A stretch of 64,000 bases of DNA from Acidobacteriaceae bacterium (GTDB lineage: Bacteria; Acidobacteriota; Terriglobia; Terriglobales; Acidobacteriaceae), in contig DAIDGW010000217.1 in assembly GCA_027452245.1 (NCBI GenBank), forward strand, positions 62,001-126,000. The letters run 5' to 3'. Each line of letters opens with the position of its first letter. The stretch's first letter is position 1. The notes beneath the pieces were generated by a model. It did not search any database. It was given only the letters and a program-made list of their open reading frames with translations, and was not told the origin of the DNA. This document shows, in pieces, positions 50,375-59,860 of the stretch. Both the position numbers and the translations under genes were made by a program.

Positions 50375-51547
50375 CTAAGCGATAATGCCTTTACCAGCTC
50401 TGGGGAGTAACGCCACTTGTTCCGCGGATAATCCAAAATTATCGGCGATCAGCGCGGGCGGATTTGCTGCCAGCCACTCCGAGATCGAGATCTCTTCATA
50501 GACAGGGCTATTGAACAGAATCAGAAGTCTGGTCGGCTCATTTCCAACCTGCTCCACGAAGTGCCCAAAGCCCTGCTTGATGAAAGCGATCTGGCCCGGT
50601 TTGAATTCTTCAGTTGCTACTCGACCATGCGCTCCGAAAATCGTGACTCGTGCCTGGCCCGAAATGTAGTATTGCCACTCATCCGCGTTCGGATGCCAGT
50701 GAAGTTCCCGCAGAGCTCCCGGTTTAAGGTCCTGAATTACTCCGGTGAGAGTCTTCTGGATTGGAAACTCCAAGGACGACACAAGCCGTTCTTCACCTCC
50801 GGGAAAAACAGAGGGGTGCGTTTCAAGCAGGCGGAACTTGTGAGGAAACTGGTTTTCGGAGAGGCCCCCATTTCGGATTTTCTCAGCAGTAGCAGGTGGA
50901 ACTCTGCCTTGGACGATGTAGGCTTCGTCCTTGGGAATACTGGAGAATGCTGTAGCCGGTAGATTCAAGTTTCGTGACAGAACTTGCGGAGAAGTATGGC
51001 CTAGCCAATCGGTGATGCTAAAGGTTCCAAATTCTGAAAAATGTCCGTCGTCGAAAACTAATACGAAGTGTGCCTCCTCGGGCCCCAGACACTGGAGAGC
51101 ATGGCCGTGCCCTTTTGGGAAATACCACACATCTCCGGGGCCGAAATCTGCTTGTTCGGCTTGCCCATTGGGAGCGATCACAGTCGTGCGCACATTGCCT
51201 CGAATAACGAAAGCCCATTCTGCAGCGATAGCGTGCCAGTGGAGTTCGCGCAATCCGCCGGGCCTAAGCCTCATCGAAACTCCGGCCATACTCTCAGAGA
51301 TCGGAAATTCGTCCACATTCGCTTCCTTGGCAGATCCTCCCGCGGTTATGCGCCCTTCGGACGCTTCAATGTCGTATTTGAACTTTTGTAAAGGCCGATG
51401 CCTTTTATAGGGTTCCGACTGCGGCATAGCAGATAATTCCGCTGGTATCGCGAGAGAAGCGGCAGTGATCGCCGCAGCTGATGAAGCCACTCCGAACAGG
51501 TCCCGGCGGCTCATTCGGTTTGCAATTTTGCTCGTATTCCCCTTCAT
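50375..51547 (-). CDS. Tat-exported bicupin, oxalate decarboxylase family
   Basis: Protein of 390 residues. A twin-arginine signal (MSRRDLFGVASSAAAIT, about 12-40) is followed by two cupin domains. Each has the manganese motif: ELHWHAIAAEW plus PKGHGH in the first, ELHWHPNADEW plus KQGFGH in the second. Oxalate decarboxylase converts oxalate to formate and CO2. The active-site lid, SENST in Bacillus OxdC, reads SEFGT (in HFSEFGTFSITDWL), keeping the Glu that directs decarboxylation. GGGGGA precedes the ATG at 51547. Export by Tat with a folded metal centre fits this family. It sits in a region of organic-acid genes. Confidence 0.92.
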   Translation of the reverse strand: MKGNTSKIANRMSRRDLFGVASSAAAITAASLAIPAELSAMPQSEPYKRHRPLQKFKYDIEASEGRITAGGSAKEANVDEFPISESMAGVSMRLRPGGLRELHWHAIAAEWAFVIRGNVRTTVIAPNGQAEQADFGPGDVWYFPKGHGHALQCLGPEEAHFVLVFDDGHFSEFGTFSITDWLGHTSPQVLSRNLNLPATAFSSIPKDEAYIVQGRVPPATAEKIRNGGLSENQFPHKFRLLETHPSVFPGGEERLVSSLEFPIQKTLTGVIQDLKPGALRELHWHPNADEWQYYISGQARVTIFGAHGRVATEEFKPGQIAFIKQGFGHFVEQVGNEPTRLLILFNSPVYEEISISEWLAANPPALIADNFGLSAEQVALLPRAGKGIIA

Positions 51548-51729
51548 GGTATCCCCCGCGAAACCCTGCTGGCTCGTAGTCCCAGTTGCGGAACAATCGA
51601 TGATCGACTGAGATTACACAAGGAACCTGAAGAATGCATGAGAAACGGCAAAAACAAATCTGAAATTCTGATTTGAATTTTCTAAATTCGGGAATGACTT
51701 CGTGAAGCGTTGCGAGATAGCGAAAGCAT

Positions 51730-53655
51730 TTAGAAAGCCACGAGCTTTGCGAGTTGCGCAAAGCGAGGCTCGGAATGCAAACTCGCCAACTCTGGATCTG
51801 AGCGCAGGAATACCAAAGATGTAGACCGATCATTAACCGCTTTCTGCAGCCATTGGAAGGCTTTGTCTCTTTCGCCCATCCCAACGTAGATGAGAGCGAT
51901 GGCATAGGGTGGAACATATTGTTTGCCGATTCGCTCCTGCAGGTTTTCGAGCACACTTCGTGCCTCGCGTAGTCTGCCCGATGCGCCATATGCATGACCC
52001 AGGGATCCCTCGTAGTATGGATCGCCCCCCGAGAGTTTTACGGCCTGTTCGAATTCATCGATGGCCATGGCATACTGCCCGTGTTGCTCGTACACCTGTC
52101 CCAGGCGGAAGTGGGTCCGCGGAAAATTCGGATCAATCTCAATAGTCTTTTTCAAGGTTTCGACTGCTTGTTCATATTGTCCAGCCAGAGCGTATGTCCA
52201 TCCTGCGTTGCTGCCGACGATCAGTGAAAGAGGATCGTCTTGCAACGCCTCTTGTGCTTCCGCAATGGCCTCGGGATACTGGCCCGTCGCCGCTAGTCGC
52301 TCCGCATACCAGGAATGCGCCATCGCGTAATGGGGATTCTCCTCAAGAGCGTGTCGGAACTCATCCTCGGAAGCAGCTGCGCTCCAATCGTAGTAGAAGT
52401 GAATAAACCCTAAAGTGGCATGAGCAGCGGCCACGCTGTCGTCCATTTGCAGCGCCCGAGTACCGGCGTCTTTAGCCGCCGGAAATGCTTGCTTTGGCGG
52501 TAGCACGGCGTACAACCCGAGAGTCGCGTAGGAATCAGCGATTCCCACGTAAGCATCTGCAAACCCGGGATCCATTTTGATCGCCTCACGAAAATATTCG
52601 AGGCCCTTGTTCAACCCGGTTTCGGTTCGCTTGTTCCAGAAGTAACGCCCTTTCATGTAGGCTTCGTAAGCCTCCGGGTTTTCCGTCGGCCGCTTCGTGA
52701 ATTTTCGAGTTTCGTCCTGGTTAAGTTGTAACCGGATGGATTGGGCCGCCATTTCCGACAGCGCATCTTCCAACGCAAAAACATTCGTAAATTGCCGGTC
52801 GAAAGTATCGGCCCAAAGCTGTACACCGTCTTGCACTCGAATCAATTGAACCGTGACCCGAACCCGGTCGCCATCGCGCTGAATCCGGCCATCGAGAACT
52901 GCATCGACTCCTTGCTCGCGTCCAATTGCTTGTGGGCTCAGCTGCCTTCCGGCATACTGCTGAATTGCGCTCGTCGGCCGGACGATGATCTTCCCTGTAT
53001 TCCCCAGCTTCGTGATCACAGCGTCGGCCATTCCCAAGCCCAAATATTTTTCAGGACTATTCGTCCCCAAGGTCTGGAAGGGCAGAACGGCAAGAGATCG
53101 GATAGGTGTTAAATCTTCAGCGCGCTTCAATTCCGCTCTGTGATGTGCGACAGCAAGCGCAGCTAGAATCAGCAAGCTGATCAGTGCCCCAGCAGCCAGG
53201 AAGCCCCTTGCGATCTTCTTGCTTCTATCAGAGTGGGAAGGTTCAGCACTCGCGGATATCTCGACCCGCGGCGGGAGGGTAATTGTTTCTGTTTCGGGCT
53301 CGCTTGCTATGACCAGCGCATCTTCATCCAGCTTTTTTACTTCGGCAACGAATCGATATCCCCGCTTCGAAATTGTCTCGATGTATCGGTGTTGCCCTCT
53401 ATCGTCGTTGAGTGCCTTGCGAAGCTGTGAGATTGTTACAGCCAGGTTACCTTCTTCCACAAAAGAACCCGGCCAAACAATTCGTAATAATTCTTCTTTT
53501 TCGACCAGGTGACCGGAACGATCTACAAGCGCCAGAAGGAGATCGAAAGCCTTAGGCGTGAGGGAAACTGGCTGACCGTCACACAGCAGCAAACGCTCTG
53601 GAGGATCCAGCTGAAAAGGCCCGAACTCATACAAAACGTTGACTGGAGTCGCCAT
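51730..53655 (-). CDS. Winged-helix DNA-binding protein with membrane helix and TPR domain
   Basis: One-component regulator of 641 residues. The N-terminal OmpR/CadC-type winged helix (about 5-105; [54 protein letters not shown]) is followed by one membrane helix (about 150-172, [20 protein letters not shown]). An extracytoplasmic FlgO-like domain (about 185-315; [27 protein letters not shown]) and then about six TPR units follow. This layout is very common in Acidobacteriota. A CadC-like mechanism, sensing outside and binding DNA inside, is inferred. The AT-rich imperfect palindrome just upstream (53664-53692), repeated before the third receptor, is a candidate binding site. Divergent from the DctA operon. 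Confidence 0.92.
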   Translation of the reverse strand: MATPVNVLYEFGPFQLDPPERLLLCDGQPVSLTPKAFDLLLALVDRSGHLVEKEELLRIVWPGSFVEEGNLAVTISQLRKALNDDRGQHRYIETISKRGYRFVAEVKKLDEDALVIASEPETETITLPPRVEISASAEPSHSDRSKKIARGFLAAGALISLLILAALAVAHHRAELKRAEDLTPIRSLAVLPFQTLGTNSPEKYLGLGMADAVITKLGNTGKIIVRPTSAIQQYAGRQLSPQAIGREQGVDAVLDGRIQRDGDRVRVTVQLIRVQDGVQLWADTFDRQFTNVFALEDALSEMAAQSIRLQLNQDETRKFTKRPTENPEAYEAYMKGRYFWNKRTETGLNKGLEYFREAIKMDPGFADAYVGIADSYATLGLYAVLPPKQAFPAAKDAGTRALQMDDSVAAAHATLGFIHFYYDWSAAASEDEFRHALEENPHYAMAHSWYAERLAATGQYPEAIAEAQEALQDDPLSLIVGSNAGWTYALAGQYEQAVETLKKTIEIDPNFPRTHFRLGQVYEQHGQYAMAIDEFEQAVKLSGGDPYYEGSLGHAYGASGRLREARSVLENLQERIGKQYVPPYAIALIYVGMGERDKAFQWLQKAVNDRSTSLVFLRSDPELASLHSEPRFAQLAKLVAF

Positions 53656-54038
53656 GGCGATTAAAAAAAGAAATTCTTAAGATTTCTTTTGCCATTCCCA
53701 CAGGACGTTCTGCTCCACGACCGCTAGCATGTTCACGCGGCTGAAATGTAAGCAGCTTCGTCTCGAAAGGCTGCGATTATATCGCAGTTGATCCGAGTCG
53801 AGTCAACCAGCAAAACGCTAGGTGGTTGATTTTATTAACCATCAGAGAATTTCTGCTCCAGTATTGATTGCGTGGACCCGGGAATGGAAGTCACAGGCCA
53901 ATGCAGCAAAGAATCGTTCTTGCTCCAACTGTCCGGGGCCATTCTTGGAGCACCAATCCAACCGTCTCAAAAGGGCTGTAAGCACTCCCGACTGGCAAAC
54001 CAAGCCGTTATGCACCCTCATCGGCGCGAAGGAGAATT
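53656..54038. other. Divergent promoter region, regulator / DctA operon
   Basis: A 383-bp gap. The left end holds the AT-rich 29-bp element; the remainder has no recognisable gene. A plus-strand frame from 53822 runs into the DctA region but is not family-like and is rejected. No clear promoter pair was found for DctA. Confidence 0.45.
53664..53692 (-). promoter_or_regulatory. 29-bp AT-rich element upstream of the winged-helix/TPR gene
   Basis: Eight bases before the start codon. It contains AAAGAAA and TTTCTTT arms around the perfect palindrome TCTTAAGA. Bases 43472-43500 carry the same sequence with one change. It may be the regulator's own operator, or a leader that moved together with a gene copy. 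Confidence 0.5.
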
Positions 54039-55346
54039 GTGACCTCCGACGCGTCCATCGTATTCGACTCTCGCCGGGATCAGGTTTCGGGTTCGGCGAA
54101 GAAGACACCCTGGTACGCCACGCTTTGGGTGCAGGTCGTGCTTGCCATGGTCGTAGCCATCGTCTTCGGCTATGTCAGCCCTTCCAAAGCCGCTGCGATG
54201 AAACCCCTTGGCGATGCGTTCATCCGCCTGATCACAATGGTGATCACGCTGGTCATCTTCTGCACGGTTGTTACTGGCATCGCGGGTATGGAAGATCTGC
54301 GGAAGGTTGGCCGGGTTGGCGGCAAGGCAATTCTCTATTTCGAAATCGTTTCCACACTCGCTCTGTTTGTCGGATTAGCGGTAGGCAGCATCGTGAAAAC
54401 CGGTTCCGGATTTAACGTCAATCCCGCAACCCTCGATGCTCATGCAGTCAGTGCCTACGCGGGGCAGGCCAAGGCGGAGACCCTGAGCGAGTTTTTGATG
54501 CACATTATCCCAAATACTGTCATCGGGGCATTTGCGAAAGGCGACATTCTGGAAGTACTACTGGTCGCCCTTCTCTTTGGATTCGCCCTCTCCGCTGCCC
54601 GGGACCGCTGCAAACCGCTCCTCAACTGGATCGAATCTCTGACCCAGGCAGTCTTTGCAATCGTAAATATCATTATGCGCTTCGCTCCCATTGGCGCCTT
54701 TGGAGCCATGGCCTTCACCGTGGGGAAATATGGCATTGCCTCGCTGGGGCCTTTAGCCAGACTGATCACTACGTTTTATGTTACCTGCGCACTTTTCGTA
54801 TTGATTGTCATGGGGGCAGTTGCGCGCATTGCCGGATTCGGCATCGTTCGCTTCCTCCTCTATATCAAAGAAGAAATTCTCCTGGTGCTGGCGACCAGTT
54901 CCTCAGAAACGGCCCTCCCCACTCTGATGGAAAAGCTGGAAAATCTTGGATGCTCCAAGTCCCTGGTGGGGCTGGTGGTCCCCACCGGTTATACATTTAA
55001 TACCGACGGCACAAGCATTTACATGACCCTGGCGGCTCTCTTCGTAGCCCAAGCTACGAATACTCACTTGCGGCTTGAGCAACAACTGGTCATCTTTGGA
55101 GTGGCGATCCTGACTTCCAAGGGCGCTAGTGGCGTGCAGGGCGCAGCCTTCATCGCCTTGGTAGGTACCCTGATGGTGATTCCAGACATTCCCGTTGCAG
55201 GTATGGCGCTCATTCTGGGTATTGATCGCTTTATGAGCATGTTTCGCGCCCTGATTAATATGATTGGGAATGGGGTTGCAACCCTCGTCGTCGCCCGGTG
55301 GGAAAATGAACTCGATCGCGCAACACTACGGAAGAATCTCGCCTGA
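54039..55346 (+). CDS. Dicarboxylate/amino acid:cation symporter (DctA/GltP family)
   Basis: Inner-membrane transporter of 435 residues. Family features: helix-rich N-terminus ([20 protein letters not shown]), the re-entrant Ser-rich loop [18 protein letters not shown], and [20 protein letters not shown] in the second half (the PTGYSFN motif of DctA). It takes up C4-dicarboxylates or acidic amino acids with protons or sodium. GTG start with AAGGAGAATT upstream. It is followed by an alpha/beta hydrolase (57-base gap) and a beta-propeller protein in one operon, all divergent from the winged-helix/TPR regulator. Confidence 0.95.
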   Translation: MTSDASIVFDSRRDQVSGSAKKTPWYATLWVQVVLAMVVAIVFGYVSPSKAAAMKPLGDAFIRLITMVITLVIFCTVVTGIAGMEDLRKVGRVGGKAILYFEIVSTLALFVGLAVGSIVKTGSGFNVNPATLDAHAVSAYAGQAKAETLSEFLMHIIPNTVIGAFAKGDILEVLLVALLFGFALSAARDRCKPLLNWIESLTQAVFAIVNIIMRFAPIGAFGAMAFTVGKYGIASLGPLARLITTFYVTCALFVLIVMGAVARIAGFGIVRFLLYIKEEILLVLATSSSETALPTLMEKLENLGCSKSLVGLVVPTGYTFNTDGTSIYMTLAALFVAQATNTHLRLEQQLVIFGVAILTSKGASGVQGAAFIALVGTLMVIPDIPVAGMALILGIDRFMSMFRALINMIGNGVATLVVARWENELDRATLRKNLA

Positions 55347-55403
55347 ATTCCGATCGCCTCTGTGTTTTCTGCTTTTGTGCATCGAACCTGAAAGAGGGTA
55401 TTA

Positions 55404-56489
55404 ATGAACAAAAAGTTCTCGGCCTCTCGCCGGATGCTTCTGAGTACCGGCACATCGTGTGCCGTCGCCGGATTGGTTTCAGCTTCGGGAATTACGACGG
55501 CCACAGCTCAGATTGCCCCGCCTCTCGCTCACACCAACGACAGGGAAGACCCAATCTGGAGCAAGGTGTACTGGGCCAAGAAAGGGGATGTCTCTCTTTA
55601 TATTTTTCGAAAGAGAGTTGGCGACCCAGTTCGCGATCAAGAAAAACGCCCGATCCTATTTCTTTGCCATGGCTCCTCTGTATCTTCCAGACCCACATTC
55701 GACCTGGTCGTTCCCGGACACGATGACGATTACTCTTTGATGGACCGCTTTGCCCGATATGGATTCGATGTGTGGACGATGGATTTCGAAGGATACGGCC
55801 ACTCCTCCCCCAGCCCGGGCAATTCCGATGTGGCGGCTGGCGCCGAGGATCTCAAGGCAGCTTCCGAAGTCGTGCTCCGCGAAACCGGCCAGTCCCGCTT
55901 TCATCTATATGGAGAATCAGGGGGCTCGCTACGCGCTGGGGTTTTCGCAATGCAGGAACCGGATCGCGTGCATCGGTTGATCCTGGTTGCATTCACATGG
56001 ACAGGAAAAGGTTCGCCCACACTGACAAAGCGCGCCCAGTCCGCCGACTACTATCGCACTCATAATCGGCGTCCGCGCGACCGCAATATGATCCGCAGCA
56101 TTTTCACTCGCGACAAGCCGGGCACTTCCGATCCGGCAGTCGCCGAAGCAATGGCAGATGCCGAATTGAAATTCGGAGATACTGCGCCGACCGGGACCTA
56201 TCTGGATATGACCACCAAGTTGCCTTTGGTCGATCCCACAAAGCTAAAGGTGCCGGTCATGATCGCGCGCGGTGAATTCGATGGGATCGCGACCGAAGAT
56301 GACGTCTTGAATTTCTTCCGGAGGCTCCCCGTTCCCGATCGCGAATTCGTCGTCCTGCCCGGAGCGGCTCATGCCATCGCCCTGGGAACCAACCGTCGAC
56401 AGTTCTGGCACGTGATGCGTTCCTTTTTGGATATGCCGCCACGGCTCGATCTGGCAAATCCCACAACAGGAGACAAGTCCGGGCAATGA
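55404..56489 (+). CDS. Exported alpha/beta hydrolase
   Basis: Protein of 361 residues with a likely twin-arginine signal (SASRRMLLSTGTSCAVAGLV). Alpha/beta hydrolase motifs: oxyanion HGSSVSSRPTFDLVV, DVWTMDFEGYGHSSPSPG, nucleophile elbow LYGESGGSL (GESGG), acid loop in VMIARGEFDGIATEDDVLN and His in LPGAAHAIALG. The triad Ser-Asp-His is complete, in contrast to the protein at 49098. AAAGAGGG precedes the ATG. It overlaps the next gene by 4 bases. An esterase, lactonase or haloalkane-type reaction is possible; substrate unknown, but the operon with DctA suggests that an acid is released. Confidence 0.88.
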   Translation: MNKKFSASRRMLLSTGTSCAVAGLVSASGITTATAQIAPPLAHTNDREDPIWSKVYWAKKGDVSLYIFRKRVGDPVRDQEKRPILFLCHGSSVSSRPTFDLVVPGHDDDYSLMDRFARYGFDVWTMDFEGYGHSSPSPGNSDVAAGAEDLKAASEVVLRETGQSRFHLYGESGGSLRAGVFAMQEPDRVHRLILVAFTWTGKGSPTLTKRAQSADYYRTHNRRPRDRNMIRSIFTRDKPGTSDPAVAEAMADAELKFGDTAPTGTYLDMTTKLPLVDPTKLKVPVMIARGEFDGIATEDDVLNFFRRLPVPDREFVVLPGAAHAIALGTNRRQFWHVMRSFLDMPPRLDLANPTTGDKSGQ

Positions 56490-57502
56490 AACGCCGACAA
56501 TGCTTCCTGGGCTTCATCGTGTTGCTCTTCCCGTTATTACTTCAGGGTCAGATGCCCCCAACGACAGACCTGCCCCTCGTGTTGGATCGCATCATTGCCG
56601 TTCCGGGAGCCGACGGTCGTTTTGATCACATGTCTGTTGATACGAAGACGGGGCGTGTCTTCGCCAGCGTGTACGGCAATGACACAGTAGCCGTACTCGA
56701 CGTCCACCGCAGCCGGGAGATTCATACCATCAGCGGAGGCCTTGGTGAACCTCAGGGCGTCGCCTTTCTTCCTGATCTCAACCGGATTGTGGTGACAAAT
56801 AGCGCCGACGGCATCTGCAAGGTGTTTGACGGAACTACCTACGTACCGATTGCTTCAGTGAAATTCCCTGATGATGCCGACCAGGTTCGATATGCCCCAT
56901 CCACCCATTTGATTTATGTGGGGTACGGCGATGGAGCAATTGGAACGATTGATGCTAACAGCAACAAGATTGTTGGACAGAGCTTTGAACTGGGAGCTCA
57001 TCCCGAATCGTTTCAGCTCGAGCAATCAGGTCCGCGGATATTTGTGAACCTTGCGTCCCAAAGTCAGATCGCGGTCATCGATCGCAACACCCGGGAAATC
57101 AGGAAATGGAAACTCGTCGGGGCTGGCACAAACTTCGCAATGGCTCTTGATGAAAAGGATCGGCGCCTGTTCGTTTCAGCCCGCCGTCCGGCCAGTCTGC
57201 TTGTGCTCGATATGGATACCGGACGCCAAGTCGCAAAGCTGCCCGGAGCAGCCGATTCCGACGATATGTGGTACGACGCGACACGGAAGCGTATCTATAT
57301 TCCGGGAGGGGAAGGTCTGATTTTCATTTACCAGCAGATCGATGCCGATCGCTATCTTCTGCTGGCGAAAGTGCCGAGTACGATCGGGGCTCGTACCAGT
57401 GCATATTATGGTCAGGTCGGGAAACACAATAGCCTCTACCTCGCAGTGCCAAATCGAGCGGACAAAGGGGCCGAGCTCTGGGTATATGAAACCCGCGACT
57501 GA
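56486..57502 (+). CDS. Secreted YncE/YVTN-type beta-propeller protein
   Basis: Protein of 338 residues with a signal peptide (about 1-22, CFLGFIVLLFPLLLQGQ) and repeated propeller blades (DHMSVDTKTGRVFASVYGND, AVLDVHRSREIHTI, LDEKDRRLFVSARRPAS, DMDTGRQVAKLPG). Such seven-bladed YncE-like proteins bind ligands or partners and rarely have enzymatic activity. The start overlaps the hydrolase stop (ATGA), so both are made together and probably act together in the periplasm. It is convergent with the redox operon, with a gap of only 17 bases. Confidence 0.88.
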   Translation: MKRRQCFLGFIVLLFPLLLQGQMPPTTDLPLVLDRIIAVPGADGRFDHMSVDTKTGRVFASVYGNDTVAVLDVHRSREIHTISGGLGEPQGVAFLPDLNRIVVTNSADGICKVFDGTTYVPIASVKFPDDADQVRYAPSTHLIYVGYGDGAIGTIDANSNKIVGQSFELGAHPESFQLEQSGPRIFVNLASQSQIAVIDRNTREIRKWKLVGAGTNFAMALDEKDRRLFVSARRPASLLVLDMDTGRQVAKLPGAADSDDMWYDATRKRIYIPGGEGLIFIYQQIDADRYLLLAKVPSTIGARTSAYYGQVGKHNSLYLAVPNRADKGAELWVYETRD

Positions 57503-57519
57503 CAGCGCTCCTGCAAACA

Positions 57520-58896
57520 CTATCTTGCCGCTTGAGCCAATTGTTTTAGCTCCGCATCCGCCTCCTTGGCTGCTGAGCTCGCTTCGGGAATTATGTCGCG
57601 GCTTCCAAACGAAATGCCGACCTTCTTCAGGAATTCGTTAGGAGGTGTGCCTCCGGCAAAGATCCAGACGTAGTCGTTGGGAATTTCCTGGACGGTTCCA
57701 TTGATGTCTAGAATGACTGACTCCGGCTTGAACTCGACCGGATTGGATTGGAAGAGCACCTTTACCTTGCCCTTCTTCGAGAATTCTTCGATACGCTTAG
57801 TGTTGCGCTCTTTAATTCGGCTGAAACGCTCTCCGCGATAGCAGAGAGTTACTTGGTTGCCAGACTGGTTTGCTAATCCCATAGCGGCTTCCACGGCGCT
57901 GTCTCCCCCGCCGACCACTAGGATTCGCTTATTGATGTAATGATCCGCTTCTATCAGGCGATACATTACCTTTGGCAATTCTTCGCCTTTGACTCCAAGT
58001 TTGCGCGGTTCGCCGGCACGTCCAAGAGCCAAAATGACGGCATGTGTCCGATATTCTCTTGTCGCCGTCTTGACGGTGAAGATGCCAGCCTCATCGCTTT
58101 TCACATCCTCAACCTTTTCTCCTGTCGAGACATTGAAGTCCGCGCGATTCAGAACCATATCCCAGAAAGCGAGCAAGTGCTCTTTGGAAAGCTGCATCTT
58201 CTTGAACTTGCCATACATAGGAAATTCCACTGGACTGGTCATGACCAGCTTCTGCCGCGGATACTTCGCCACCGTGCCTCCAACTTCATCACGTTCAAGG
58301 GTGACGTAATTGAGCTTATTCTCAATAGCCCTCAGCGACGCGCTAATGCCAGCCGGCCCTGCGCCCACAATTACAACGTCGTAAATGCCTTTCGGGGATA
58401 GGACATTCGTTCCGAATCTGCGAGTAATTGTATCAACGCAGTCGCGCCCTTGATTGACAGCATTCTTGATGAGCGCCAGCCCACCAAGTTCGCCGATAAC
58501 GAATAAGTTAGGGATGTTCGTCTCGAATTCTGGAGACAATACTGGCATGTCGGCACCCATTCGGGGATTGGCCATCACCATGGTGATGGCACCCACTGGG
58601 CAGGCATCTGCGCACAAGCCGTGTCCGATGCATTTATAACCATTCACAATCACGGCTTTGCCGGCAATCATGGCGAGTACGTCGCCTTCCGGACAGACTG
58701 AAGTACAAGTGGCGCAGCCGATACAGTAGTTCGTATCGATATGAGGATGTTGCGCTTTCGGTCCCTCAGAAAATAGCTTCCCCTTCTCGGCGGCTGCCTG
58801 CGCTCTTTCGTCTCTCTTCTTCAGACTTCGAAGATAGCCGACGACAAAGAAGAGAATAACGAAGATGCCAATACCCAATGTCAGTAAGTTATCCAT
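57520..58896 (-). CDS. Membrane-anchored [4Fe-4S]/FAD oxidoreductase, YpdA-like
   Basis: Protein of 458 residues. An N-terminal membrane helix (LLTLGIGIFVILFFVVGYL, about 3-21) is followed by two [4Fe-4S] motifs (CIGCATCTSVCPEGD; CIGHGLCADACPVGA, about 57-105) and a thioredoxin-reductase-type flavoprotein domain with FAD site VIVGAGPAGISA and NADPH site ILVVGGGDSAVEAA. The redox CxxC of thioredoxin reductases is missing; the segment GGTVAKYPRQKLVMTSPVEF matches bacillithiol disulfide reductase YpdA. It should pass electrons between NAD(P)H, FAD and the iron-sulfur centres at the inner membrane. The start is the ATG at 58896, 7 bases after the upstream cytochrome gene. Last gene of the redox operon. 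Confidence 0.93.
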   Translation of the reverse strand: MDNLLTLGIGIFVILFFVVGYLRSLKKRDERAQAAAEKGKLFSEGPKAQHPHIDTNYCIGCATCTSVCPEGDVLAMIAGKAVIVNGYKCIGHGLCADACPVGAITMVMANPRMGADMPVLSPEFETNIPNLFVIGELGGLALIKNAVNQGRDCVDTITRRFGTNVLSPKGIYDVVIVGAGPAGISASLRAIENKLNYVTLERDEVGGTVAKYPRQKLVMTSPVEFPMYGKFKKMQLSKEHLLAFWDMVLNRADFNVSTGEKVEDVKSDEAGIFTVKTATREYRTHAVILALGRAGEPRKLGVKGEELPKVMYRLIEADHYINKRILVVGGGDSAVEAAMGLANQSGNQVTLCYRGERFSRIKERNTKRIEEFSKKGKVKVLFQSNPVEFKPESVILDINGTVQEIPNDYVWIFAGGTPPNEFLKKVGISFGSRDIIPEASSAAKEADAELKQLAQAAR

Positions 58897-58903
58897 ACTG
58901 CTC

Positions 58904-59860
58904 TCAGAAGTACCCAAGGACAAATTGCAATGCAATGTGAATTACGGCGAGAACCGCAAAAGCATAGCTGAAGGGTTTATGGACCACGTGCCACATATGG
59001 AACACCTTCTGCGATCGCGACAGAAACAAAATACGCTTGGAAAGAGACGCCTCTGCCGATGCCGCCTGAATTGCACGTTCTAGTTCACGATGACGGGTGG
59101 GAAGAAATCCCGCTACCGTGCTTAGAAGGGCTACGCCCCGCAAGGCGTGGCGGCGCAATCGGGCTACCCGGAACATGCGAAGCATGTCCAGTGCAATCAT
59201 GTATGGGATTGCGATAACAATGGGTAACCTTTTCACCCATTGTTCGTTGGGCAATTTGAGAAGAGCTCTGAGGTCAGCTTCAGGCAAAAGGTTCTGGGCT
59301 GAGAGTTGCTGCCCCAGTTGCTCCTGCATCTCGTGCAACTCTTTCATCGAGAGCTCGGCAGTCGTTACTTTTCGGGGTATCTGCCCGTAAAGGTAGCGGC
59401 CTACCACTCCGCTGGCAGAGACAGCGAACATAATCCAGAACGCCATTCCCGCAATTCCTCTGAATTTCAATGTAGAGTGGAACGCTATGATGAACGGTGC
59501 AGTCAGCCCCATCAAAATATGAATGTCGAGCCAATGGCGGGTGCTGCCAATGGTTGCGAGCCAAGGCCAGTGCTTTCGCAGTGGATAAAGGAATATTCCG
59601 AGAAAGAGTGCGACACCGAGAAATCCCAGGTAAATGCCGATTGTTCCGCTCGGCCGCAGCAGGTGGTGTTTCGGGGAGAAGGGACGATCCATGGCAGAAA
59701 GCTTGTAGTAATCAAACCCATAGATAAAGATAGCTAGATTGATCGCAATAGCGACCGTATAAAGCGCGAGCATCAGCCTCCGATGACTTCTTTCGCCGTT
59801 CGAAGGGGCACTTACGACACCGGGCACTATTCGGGCCGCGGCAGTTGCGTTAGCACTCAT
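58904..59860 (-). CDS. Heme-b-type integral membrane protein
   Basis: Inner-membrane protein of 318 residues with about five helices (LMLALYTVAIAINLAIFIYG, IGIYLGFLGVALFLGIFLYP, HWLDIHILMGLTAPFIIAFH, IAGMAFWIMFAVSASGVVG and the C-terminal PFSYAFAVLAVIHIALQFVL). His residues in DIHILMGL, AFHSTLKF, HMWHVVHKPF and AVIHIA are placed to ligate b hemes, as in cytochrome b and ferric-reductase-like proteins. A cytoplasmic helical region (KELHEMQEQLGQQL) could contact the flavoprotein. Its stop is 7 bases from the flavoprotein start, and its own start overlaps the previous gene (ATGA). A quinone or electron-transfer link between flavoprotein and periplasm is inferred. Confidence 0.85.
   Translation of the reverse strand: MSANATAAARIVPGVVSAPSNGERSHRRLMLALYTVAIAINLAIFIYGFDYYKLSAMDRPFSPKHHLLRPSGTIGIYLGFLGVALFLGIFLYPLRKHWPWLATIGSTRHWLDIHILMGLTAPFIIAFHSTLKFRGIAGMAFWIMFAVSASGVVGRYLYGQIPRKVTTAELSMKELHEMQEQLGQQLSAQNLLPEADLRALLKLPNEQWVKRLPIVIAIPYMIALDMLRMFRVARLRRHALRGVALLSTVAGFLPTRHRELERAIQAASAEASLSKRILFLSRSQKVFHMWHVVHKPFSYAFAVLAVIHIALQFVLGYF

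Noticed and set aside
53822-54415. Plus-strand frame of 197 codons before and into DctA
   Set aside because: It overlaps the DctA gene in another frame, has no family-like sequence and no ribosome site; DctA has a good one.
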